Assembly: GCA_031402225.1 (NCBI GenBank) | Contig: JANNSD010000070.1 | Span: forward strand, 1 to 20,361 | From: JAGGAG01 sp031402225 | GTDB lineage: Bacteria > Gemmatimonadota > Gemmatimonadetes > Gemmatimonadales > GWC2-71-9 | Direction of reading: 5' to 3' | Length of the DNA stretch: 20,361 nucleotides | Shown here: positions 7,697 to 13,795 of the stretch, piece after piece | Layout of the letters: each line of letters starts with the position of its first letter | Numbering within the stretch: position 1 is the stretch's first letter | Made by a program: the position numbers and the translations under genes | The notes under the pieces: generated by a model | What the model saw: only the letters and a program-made list of their open reading frames with translations | Databases searched by the model: none | Told to the model about the DNA's origin: nothing

Positions 7697-8555
7697 GTCT
7701 GAGGACAGCCCACACCAGATCCCCAAGACGATACGGCACAGGGATTCTCCCTACCCGGTCGCGCACGCCGTGACGCGGCGGACCGCCGTTGCGGGTCGGG
7801 TGAGCGGCCAGCCCCAGCGCGTGCAGCCCATGCGCCAGCGTAATCCACTTGGTCCGTGCCCGATACTCCACCAGCGTCCAATGCGCCGGCTGGAACAGGG
7901 TAGTGAGCGACCGTCGGTTGAGGTAAATCGGCGTGTTATGCGGGCGGTACTTGTGCCACTTTATGCCGGAGGCGCGCACCACCATGGCGTCCACGTCCCA
8001 GGTCTCGAGCGCCAGCAGTCCGCCCGGCACGACAAGATCGCGCAGGATGTGCTCGGCGGCATGCGGATCGGGCAGCTGCTCGAACACGTTGAGAAACGTC
8101 ACCGCATCATATTTCTGCGGGCCGAGGAGCGGCGTCGGGAATGGCGCCAGCACGACATCCAGGCCAAACCGCTGCTGGGCAAATGTCGCCGCCCAGTCGC
8201 TGACCTCGCAGCCCCGCACCCGCCATCCCGCCTGCCGCGCTTCGTCGAGGAAGAAGCCCGTGGCGCATCCGACATCCAGCAGGCTGCCGGCAGAGGGCGT
8301 GTGCGCCATGAGGTCCTGGAGGTAGTCCCTGGCTCGGGCACGGTGCAGCGACTCGTCGGCTTCATACCTGGGATACCCCGCCGGCGATCCATGGAAGTAT
8401 TCCTTGCCGTAGATCTCGGAGAGCTGGCTCACCTCCGGCGCCCGCTCGGAGTACTGGGCCGTGCAGGTGCCGCAGCGGAATACGCGCAGTCCATCCTTCA
8501 CCCCGACCACTCCCGCCGTGGCACCGCCGCAGATGGGACAATTTTCCTGGATCAT
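7677..8555 (-). CDS. Zinc-ribbon class I SAM-dependent methyltransferase
   Basis: 292 residues. The N-terminus has a four-cysteine zinc ribbon, CPICGG and CGTC (C6, C9, C28, C31). It is followed by a Rossmann methyltransferase domain with SAM-binding motif I SLLDVGCATGFFLDEA (91-106), an acidic residue after the next strand (VRGCEVSDW), and FDAV-like YDAVTFLNVFEQLPDP. This N-terminal ribbon plus Methyltransf_23-type layout is common in sugar or lipid methyltransferases of polysaccharide clusters. The likely job is methylation of a sugar or glycan intermediate in the cytoplasm. The start is ATG 8555, supported by AAGGA at 8564-8568 eight bases upstream; the extension to 8627 lacks family similarity. 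It is the first gene of the five-gene minus-strand cluster. Its last codons lie in the octamer repeat. Confidence 0.85.
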   Translation of the reverse strand: MIQENCPICGGATAGVVGVKDGLRVFRCGTCTAQYSERAPEVSQLSEIYGKEYFHGSPAGYPRYEADESLHRARARDYLQDLMAHTPSAGSLLDVGCATGFFLDEARQAGWRVRGCEVSDWAATFAQQRFGLDVVLAPFPTPLLGPQKYDAVTFLNVFEQLPDPHAAEHILRDLVVPGGLLALETWDVDAMVVRASGIKWHKYRPHNTPIYLNRRSLTTLFQPAHWTLVEYRARTKWITLAHGLHALGLAAHPTRNGGPPRHGVRDRVGRIPVPYRLGDLVWAVLRREDVRT

Positions 8556-8677
8556 GTGGCGGATCCTTGCACGTGTAGATGTGCCGGGGGCCGCCTGCCG
8601 GATCTGCATCGGGGTACCCCTCGGCAAGCGAAGGTAGTCGGAGGCACGCCCGCGGTCAGCGGCAGGGTGGCTTGGAG

Positions 8678-8693
8678 CGGCACAATAGTGGCA
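8678..8693 (+). promoter_or_regulatory. Candidate sigma54 (-24/-12) promoter before the GT4 gene
   Basis: CGGCACA, four bases, then TGGCA: the invariant GG (8679-8680) and GC (8691-8692) are exactly ten bases apart. Nine of the twelve core consensus positions (TGGCACG-N4-TTGCW) match. Transcription would begin near 8704, giving a leader of about 58 bases to ATG 8762. A competing sigma70-like reading exists further down (TTGAAG at 8718-8723 with CTTATG 17 bases later) but is weak. A perfect GGGGTACCCC palindrome lies upstream at 8611-8620. Confidence 0.45.
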
Positions 8694-8761
8694 AGGAAGG
8701 GGCCATCGGTGGTGGCGTTGAAGTCTTTGTATTACAGCAACTTATGGGATAGGTTTGAGTC

Positions 8762-9898
8762 ATGGAACCCCTCGTGTGGCCCGGTGGCAACGTACGGGTG
8801 CTGCACACCATCGCGCCCGGCCCGGTCGGGGGCGCTGAGTCGGCCGTGCTGGGGCTGTCCCGGGGGCTGGCAGAGGCGGGGGCGGCTGTGGTGGTTGCAG
8901 CGCTCGCCGACGCCAGTTCCGGACCCTTCATCGATCGGGCGCGGGCCATGGGACTGCCAGTCGAGGTGCTGCATTCCCCCGGCCGGAATTACCTGCGCGA
9001 CTGGTCCGGCCTCCGTCGGATCATTCGCGACCGCCGCATTCAGGTGGTACACACGCACGGATACCGGGCCGACATGATGGGCTTGCTGGCGGCGCGGTCC
9101 GAGCGACGCGCATGCCTGGCCACGGCGCATGGGTTCACACTCGGTAGCCGGAGAAACCGCCTGAACCAGTGGCTCGCGGTGCGTGCGCTGCAGCGGCATG
9201 ATGTCGTCATCGCGGTCTCCGATCCCCTCGCTGCCACGCTGCGTTCGCTGGGCGTCGACGCCGCTCGGGTGGTCCCGATCCGAAATGCGTGGCGACCGCC
9301 ACTCGTGCCCTTGCCGTCCCGCGCTGAGGCGCGCGCGACGCTTGGGCTCGAGGGCGAACAACCGGTCCTGGGCTGGGTGGGACGGCTGAGCCACGAGAAG
9401 GGTGCCGATATTGCCGTCGCCGCCACCGCTCGGCTCGCGCATGCCGATGCCCATCTCGTCTTCGTCGGGGACGGCCGGGAGCGCCAGGCGCTGGAGGCTC
9501 AGGTGGCGGCGCTGGGGCTGGGAGGCCGGGTGCACTTCATGGGGATGATGCCGGAGGCGGCGCTGCTGCTCCCGGCGTTCGATGCCGTGGTGCTGAGCTC
9601 GCGCACCGAGGGAACGCCCATGATCCTGCTCGAGGCGATTCATGCCGGGGTGCCGATCATCGCCAGTGCGGTGGGCGGGGTGCCCGCCATGCTTTCGCAT
9701 GGCGCCGGACTGCTGGTGCCGCCGGAGGACGCGGAGGCCCTCGCTCACGCCATCGACCAGGTCCTGTCGGACCCGGTTGCCGCAGCGACTCGGGTGGTCG
9801 CGGCGCGCGCGCAGGTGGCCGCCAGTTACTCGCCTGAGGAGTGGGTCGCGCAGCACCTGTCGCTGTATCAACGTCTCATGGAGCGCCATCCCCACTAA
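8762..9898 (+). CDS. Glycosyltransferase family 4
   Basis: 378 residues, two-domain GT-B enzyme. The N-terminal domain starts VRVLHTIAPGPVGGAESAVLGL (11-32) with the GGAE loop. The C-terminal domain has GWVGRLSHEKGADIAVAA and the donor-binding E-x7-E segment RTEGTPMILLEAIHAGVPIIAS (two Glu flanking GTPMILL), then AVGGVPAML. Such enzymes transfer sugars with retention of configuration to lipid-linked intermediates at the cytoplasmic face of the membrane. ATG 8762 lacks a strong ribosome binding site, and GTG codons at 8774 or 8798 could be used instead. The gene is preceded by a candidate sigma54 promoter and overlaps the next gene by one base (TAATG), so the two glycosyltransferases form a coupled pair. 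Donor sugar unknown. Confidence 0.92.
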   Translation: MEPLVWPGGNVRVLHTIAPGPVGGAESAVLGLSRGLAEAGAAVVVAALADASSGPFIDRARAMGLPVEVLHSPGRNYLRDWSGLRRIIRDRRIQVVHTHGYRADMMGLLAARSERRACLATAHGFTLGSRRNRLNQWLAVRALQRHDVVIAVSDPLAATLRSLGVDAARVVPIRNAWRPPLVPLPSRAEARATLGLEGEQPVLGWVGRLSHEKGADIAVAATARLAHADAHLVFVGDGRERQALEAQVAALGLGGRVHFMGMMPEAALLLPAFDAVVLSSRTEGTPMILLEAIHAGVPIIASAVGGVPAMLSHGAGLLVPPEDAEALAHAIDQVLSDPVAAATRVVAARAQVAASYSPEEWVAQHLSLYQRLMERHPH

Positions 9899-11085
9899 TG
9901 CCCGCAACCGTCGGTTACATCCTGTTGGCGATCCCGGTGGCACTGTTCGGCTATGCGCTCGTCGGGTATCCCGCGCTTCTCTGGCTCGTCTCCCGGGCGG
10001 CTCGCCGGGAGGCGCCGTGGGGCGATCCACTGGAGTGGCCCCGTATCGCCATCCTGGTGCCGGCCTACAACGAGGAGGCGTCGATCGCCGGTACGCTCGA
10101 CAGTCTTCTCGCCATCGACTACCCCGTGGGTCGCCGCGAGATCGTGGTCATGTCCGATGCATCCACCGACCGCACCGACGACATCGTCCGGGGCTATGGC
10201 GCGCGCGGCGTGCGCCTGGTGCGCATGCCGATGCGGCGCGGCAAGAGCGCCGCCGAGAATCACGCCCTGCCCCTGGTGCAGGCCGACATCGTGGTCAACA
10301 CCGACGCCACCATCCGCATCCCGTCCGCCTCGTTGCGGCCGCTGCTGCGGGTGTTCCAGGATCCCACCGTGGGTGCGGCGTCGGGGCGCGACGTCAGCGT
10401 AGGCGACATCGATGCCGAGGCGAATGCGAGCGAGGCGGGCTACGTGGGGTACGAAATGGGCGTGCGCGCCCTCGAGACACGGCTCGGCGGCATCATCGGC
10501 GCCAGCGGCTGCTTCTACGCCATCCGTCGAAACCTGGTGGATACCGCCTTCCCCGAGGAGCTGAGCCGCGATTTCGCCTCGCCCCTCCGGGCTCGGCAGT
10601 TGGGCTACCGCACGGTATCGGTGGATGCCGCGCTGTGCATCGTGCCCCGCGCCCGCGCGCTCCAGGCCGAGTACAAGCGAAAGATCCGCACCATGCTCCG
10701 TGGCCTCAACACGCTGTGGTACCTGCGATCGCTCCTGAACCCCATACGCTATGGTCGCTTCGCCTGGATGCTCGCGAGCCACAAGCTCGCGCGCTGGCTC
10801 GGATTCCTCACCCTGCCGCTCGCACCCATCGGGTTGCTGCTGCTCGCACCATCCCGGCCGTGGGCCGCGGTGCTCGTGGTGCTCAGCGCCATCGGTGCCA
10901 CCGCCGGCATCGTGGCGCTCACCCGCACGGATTCGGAGGCCCTGCCACGCCTCCTCAAGCGCGCCGGATTCGCGTTCGCCTCGGCGCTCGCCGGATTCAT
11001 TGCTTGGATGAAGTTCTTTGCCGGCACCAACGCCGCCACCTGGGAGCCTACCCGCCGCCCCGACGCCGCAAGTAGCGGATCCTGA
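9898..11085 (+). CDS. Membrane-anchored glycosyltransferase family 2
   Basis: 395 residues. An N-terminal membrane helix (about 6-31) precedes a GT2 domain: IAILVPAYNEEASIAGTLDS (50-69), EIVVMSDASTDRTDDIV (81-97), RRGKSAAENHAL and VVNTDATIRI, where the usual DxD reads NTDAT. Then come GASGCFYAIRR and DFASPLRARQLGYR. The C-terminus has KIRTMLRGLNTLW, which resembles the Q/RxxRW region of processive or N-acetylglucosaminyl transferases, and two to three membrane helices. The layout matches membrane GT2 enzymes of the IcaA/HasA-like type, but processivity cannot be judged. The chosen start, ATG 9898, overlaps the previous stop (TAATG); an upstream extension to 9841 is shadow of the GT4 gene. It converges on the sugar transferase gene after a 90-base gap. 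Confidence 0.9.
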   Translation: MPATVGYILLAIPVALFGYALVGYPALLWLVSRAARREAPWGDPLEWPRIAILVPAYNEEASIAGTLDSLLAIDYPVGRREIVVMSDASTDRTDDIVRGYGARGVRLVRMPMRRGKSAAENHALPLVQADIVVNTDATIRIPSASLRPLLRVFQDPTVGAASGRDVSVGDIDAEANASEAGYVGYEMGVRALETRLGGIIGASGCFYAIRRNLVDTAFPEELSRDFASPLRARQLGYRTVSVDAALCIVPRARALQAEYKRKIRTMLRGLNTLWYLRSLLNPIRYGRFAWMLASHKLARWLGFLTLPLAPIGLLLLAPSRPWAAVLVVLSAIGATAGIVALTRTDSEALPRLLKRAGFAFASALAGFIAWMKFFAGTNAATWEPTRRPDAASSGS

Positions 11086-11096
11086 AAAACGAACAC

Positions 11097-11114
11097 GGGG
11101 ACCAGTTGGCCCCC
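11097..11114. terminator. Weak hairpin between convergent genes
   Basis: GGGG-A-CC, loop AGTT, GGCCCCC can fold as a short stem with one bulge directly after the GT2 stop. There is no clean T-run. It could end transcription from one or both converging genes. Low confidence. Confidence 0.3.
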
Positions 11115-11123
11115 GCGGTTGTT

Positions 11124-11175
11124 GTTCCTCCTCACGCCGTTGCGGTTCCTCCTCACGCAGTCGCAGTTCCTCGCC
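11124..11175. repeat. Degenerate 21-base tandem repeat, 2.5 copies
   Basis: Copies begin at 11124, 11145 and 11166, each opening with GTTCCTC. The first two share GTTCCTCCTCACGC and then diverge slightly; the third is cut short by the sugar transferase stop codon at 11176. The array fills most of the gap between the two convergent genes and lies just outside both coding regions. Confidence 0.8.
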
Positions 11176-11976
11176 CTACCATCCACCCCGCCTGAAGAGA
11201 ATCACCGGCACCGTCCGCAGCATGATCTTGAGATCCTGCGCCAGCCCCCGGCGATGGATGTATTCGTGGTCGAACTGCACCTTCCGCCGTACGTCGTCCA
11301 TGTTCGTGTCGTACGACTGGTTCACCTGGGCCCACCCGGTGATGCCGGGGCGCGCCAACTGCCGCTTCTGGTAGTCGGGAATTTCCTCCCGCAGTTTCTT
11401 GAAGATGGTGGGCCGCTCGGGGCGGGGGCCCACCAGGTTCATGTCGCCCCGGAGGACGTTGAAGAGCTGGGGCAGTTCATCCATCCGGAACTGGCGCAGC
11501 ACCTTGCCGATCCGGGTAACCCGAGCGTCCTCGTTCGACGCCCAGACCGCCCCGGTGCCCTTTTCGGCATCCGCGCGCATTGTGCGGAACTTGTAGATGG
11601 TGAACGGCAGGCCGCCGGCGTCATCCTGGCGGCGCGTGTCCCGTCGCGCCGCTCGTCCTGCGCGGCGGTCGAGCCCCACCCGTGTCTGGGTGTAGATCAC
11701 CGGGCCCGGGGACGTGACCTTCACCAGGATCGCGATGACCAGCATGATCGGCGCCGTCACGATGATCAGCGCGAGAGAAACCGCCACATTCAGCAGCCGG
11801 CGCGGCACCTCGTGGTTTTGCGCGTCGGGCTGCAGCTCGTTCTGCACCGCGCCGAGTCTTGGCGCCCGGCGCTGTTCCGGCCGGAAGGCCGGTACGGCGC
11901 TCGGGGTGTGGCGGGTCGTATGTCGGCCCGGCAGGCGCTCATTCGATTGTGGCATTACGGACTCGGGCATGGTCAT
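11176..11976 (-). CDS. Undecaprenyl-phosphate sugar-1-phosphate transferase (bacterial sugar transferase, PHPT family)
   Basis: 266 residues. A basic, Pro/Arg-rich N-terminal 55 residues precede one membrane segment (RRLLNVAVSLALIIVTAPIMLVI, about 59-81). The catalytic domain follows: VTSPGPVIYTQTRVGL (87-102), FTIYKFRTMR (125-134), RQFRMDELPQLFNVLRGDMNLVGPRPE (161-187, with the essential Asp-Glu pair at 166-167) and PGITGWAQVNQ. The enzyme attaches the first sugar phosphate to undecaprenyl phosphate and so starts repeat-unit synthesis. It is the short form, without the four extra helices of WcaJ-like proteins. A basic stretch (RRAGRAARRDTRRQDD, about 104-119) is inserted between TRVGL and the KFRTM motif and is unusual. 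The start is ATG 11976 (or 11970), just after the export-protein stop; no strong ribosome binding site. Last gene of the 12913-11176 trio. Confidence 0.93.
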   Translation of the reverse strand: MTMPESVMPQSNERLPGRHTTRHTPSAVPAFRPEQRRAPRLGAVQNELQPDAQNHEVPRRLLNVAVSLALIIVTAPIMLVIAILVKVTSPGPVIYTQTRVGLDRRAGRAARRDTRRQDDAGGLPFTIYKFRTMRADAEKGTGAVWASNEDARVTRIGKVLRQFRMDELPQLFNVLRGDMNLVGPRPERPTIFKKLREEIPDYQKRQLARPGITGWAQVNQSYDTNMDDVRRKVQFDHEYIHRRGLAQDLKIMLRTVPVILFRRGGW

Positions 11977-11980
11977 TCGG

Positions 11981-12709
11981 TCAGAAAAGGGTCGCGAAGG
12001 CGGCGACGGCGAAGGCAATGCCGGTAACCGCAGCAAGGATTGGCAGGACGTTGGTGCTGCTCCGCCGGCCGACGTTGAACTGGTCTCCGGTCCGGAGGCC
12101 GATTCCGTCGATCGATGAACCGTCGATGTAGAACTCTCGCACCTGGTACTTGGTGTACAGCGTCTGATTGCTCCGCCGGATCACGGTCCGCTGCGGGTCG
12201 CCGGCGGGCGAAAGCCCGCCGGCCACGACAATGACTTCCGACGCGGCCGCGTCCGGCGGCAGGTCGTAGAAGCCCGGCCGCGCCACCTCGCCCACCACCG
12301 CCAGCCGGACCAGCGACCGTGCCTGGACGTCAGGGTTGGTCATGTACCGGCGCAACTGTGTGCTCATGTAGCTGTCCAGCTCGGAGCGCAGCACCCCATG
12401 CAGGCTGATCGGGTTGATGTTCGGAAGCTCGATCGTCGTGTCCGGCCGTACCGAAAAGGCGCCGGAAAACGCCGAGTCGCCAACCACGATCAACTGGATC
12501 CGGTCGCCGGGGATGAAATCGCCCTCGGTGAGCCGTTGCCGGATGACGTCGGCGATTTCGCCGTTCTTCTGGTTGGCTGGCATGGCGGCCAGTTGCTTCT
12601 CGAGCTGTGCCCTCGTGGCCAGAGGCCGTGGTGCGCCGGCGACGGCCTGCGCCCCCGCGTTGGTGGCGAGCGCGCCCAGCAGCACCGCACTGGCGAGCAG
12701 CATGCGCAT
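11981..12709 (-). CDS. Polysaccharide export protein (Wza-like, OPX family)
   Basis: 242 residues. A signal peptide (MRMLLASAVLLGALATNAGA, cleavage probably before QA) lacks a lipobox cysteine. Next comes a Poly_export domain, GDFIPGDRIQLIVVGD... with FSVRPDTTIELPNINPISLHGV, then an SLBB-type unit, VRLAVVGEVARPGFYDLPPDA and AGGLSPAGD. A hydrophobic C-terminal helix (about 220-242) ends the protein. The family forms or gates the outer-membrane exit for capsule or exopolysaccharide and works with Wzc-type partners, here 13796-16195. It is shorter than E. coli Wza and has apparently only one clear SLBB unit. ATG 12709 follows the zinc-ribbon stop directly (TGAATG), and AGGAG at 12718-12722 is a good ribosome binding site eight bases upstream. 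The sugar transferase gene starts four bases after its stop. Confidence 0.88.
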   Translation of the reverse strand: MRMLLASAVLLGALATNAGAQAVAGAPRPLATRAQLEKQLAAMPANQKNGEIADVIRQRLTEGDFIPGDRIQLIVVGDSAFSGAFSVRPDTTIELPNINPISLHGVLRSELDSYMSTQLRRYMTNPDVQARSLVRLAVVGEVARPGFYDLPPDAAASEVIVVAGGLSPAGDPQRTVIRRSNQTLYTKYQVREFYIDGSSIDGIGLRTGDQFNVGRRSSTNVLPILAAVTGIAFAVAAFATLF

Positions 12710-12913
12710 TCAGGCTTCTCCTGGTGTACGGCCGAGGGGTGTCGTCAAGCGTTCTCCTATCAGGCCCAGTTGCGTAAGTCGTGCCCGGAACCCAGCCAGT
12801 TCCGCCTCGGTGTCCGGCGGCAGCAACCGGGTTCCGCAGCCAGGGCAGCGAGGAAAACTCTCGTTGCTCCGCTGCACCGGCTTTGTCTCGGCATGACACG
12901 TTGGGCAACTCAT
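12710..12913 (-). CDS. Small zinc-ribbon protein of unknown function
   Basis: 67 residues. Two CxxC pairs, CPTC and CPGC (C3, C6, C23, C26), form a probable zinc ribbon. They are followed by a Leu/Arg-rich helix (DTEAELAGFRARLTQLGLIGERL) and a flexible tail. I do not recognise a named family. The gene is real by context: it ends directly against the export-protein start with no gap, and the ribosome binding site of that gene lies inside its last codons. The start is ATG 12913, chosen because the ribbon begins at residue 3; GTG or ATG codons further up (to 12976) add a Gly/Pro-rich stretch. It may regulate or assist assembly of the export machinery, but nothing in the sequence proves it. Confidence 0.6.
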   Translation of the reverse strand: MSCPTCHAETKPVQRSNESFPRCPGCGTRLLPPDTEAELAGFRARLTQLGLIGERLTTPLGRTPGEA

Positions 12914-13270
12914 CGAATCGCCGGAACCGGGTTGGGGGGGGCCAACTGACCACTGCTCCCCAACTTGCAGTATCAATTCTGGAGCCGGGATGACCGCGGG
13001 TGTTCCACGGCCAGCCGCGAGTCCGTAAGGCTATATTCAACAACTGTTTATGTCCATCCAGTCAGGGCGGCATCGGTTCGAGCTATTGCGTGACTGACCC
13101 CGGGTGTGGGGTCTGCTCAACGTCTCCGGCCCCGACTGCGTGCTGCGGACCACAGCCCACGAGGCTTCGGTCCGCGGCTGACGATATTGTTAACATCGAG
13201 CGCCCACCGGCGCGGAGCGGTCCAATGGTCGATCGAACAGCACCAGTGGGGGAACGCCACCCTGGGTAAG
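12914..13270. other. Intergenic region between divergent genes, 357 bases
   Basis: This gap should hold the promoters of the zinc-ribbon/export operon (minus) and the receiver-protein gene (plus). An AT-rich island at about 13031-13052 includes TATATT (13032-13037), a fair -10 hexamer without a good -35 partner. A palindrome TGTTAACA lies at 13188-13195, about 75 bases before the receiver gene. No sigma54-type GG-N10-GC motif with good flanks was found on either strand. No small gene with a convincing start and ribosome binding site was seen here. Confidence 0.5.
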
Positions 13271-13714
13271 GTGATCCTGATCGCCAACGATCAGGAATGG
13301 ACGGCGCGCTCCCTCGAGAGCGTGCTGGCCCCCCATGGCTATGTCATCCTGCGAGCATTTACCGGCCAGCAGGCGCTGGATCGCGCCCGGTCGGGCCTGC
13401 CCGCGCTCATCCTCCTCGATGCGCAACTCCCCGACATTCACGGCTTCGAGGTGTGCCGCACCCTTCGGTCCGATCCCGCCATCGGCCCCGGCGTCCCCAT
13501 CATCATCACCACAGCCGGTCCCTCCGGCCGCCAGCAAAGACTCGAGGCTACCCGGGCCGGCGCCTGGGAGTTCTTCGGCCAACCGCTCGACGGCGAGCTG
13601 GTGCTAGCCAAGATCGAGACCTTTCTGCGGGCGGCAGACGCCCTGCGCGCCATTCGTGCCGATTCGCTCCTGCACGAACTCACCATCGAGCCCTCAGGCT
13701 CCGGCCCCCAGTAG
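13271..13714 (+). CDS. Stand-alone receiver-domain protein with altered key residues
   Basis: 147 residues from GTG 13271, a single CheY-like fold with no output domain. Strand 1 reads VILIANDQEW, so the usual acidic pair is Asn6-Asp7. The phospho-acceptor position is intact in ALILLDAQLPDIHGFE (Asp50), and IIITTAG supplies Thr80/81. The conserved lysine after strand 5 is replaced: WEFFGQPLDGE has Gln104 where KP is expected. The family passes phosphate signals or acts by protein contact. The lysine change suggests weakened switching or a phosphorylation-independent role. The start is uncertain: GTG 13271 gives the normal receiver N-terminus and CTG 13262 has GGGGGA upstream, while the ATG at 13106 adds an unrelated Arg-rich stretch. 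It could be a target of the kinase at 18020-19117. Confidence 0.75.
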   Translation: MILIANDQEWTARSLESVLAPHGYVILRAFTGQQALDRARSGLPALILLDAQLPDIHGFEVCRTLRSDPAIGPGVPIIITTAGPSGRQQRLEATRAGAWEFFGQPLDGELVLAKIETFLRAADALRAIRADSLLHELTIEPSGSGPQ

Positions 13715-13741
13715 GGTCCTTCCGGACCTGACGGAAGCAAA

Positions 13742-13766
13742 GAGGGCGACCATCTCGGTCGCCCTC
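13742..13766. terminator. Strong bidirectional hairpin terminator
   Basis: A perfect ten-base stem, GAGGGCGACC (13742-13751) with GGTCGCCCTC (13757-13766), and a five-base ATCTC loop. It sits midway between the convergent stops at 13714 and 13798. There is no long T-run on either side, but the position and stability make a shared terminator likely. Confidence 0.75.
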
Positions 13767-13795
13767 CCTCGTACCCCGGTCTAACTGATGTGATT

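Noticed and set aside
8605..8620. Sigma54-like GG-N10-GC on the minus strand before the methyltransferase
   Set aside because: Only six of twelve core positions match and the -24 flank is wrong; this is close to chance in high-GC sequence.
8732..10030. 432-codon minus-strand open frame
   Set aside because: Antisense to the GT4 gene, which has clear family motifs; the antisense product has none.
13074..13090. CGGTT...TTGCG resembling a sigma54 promoter before the receiver gene
   Set aside because: GG and GC are eleven, not ten, bases apart, a spacing that normally abolishes function.
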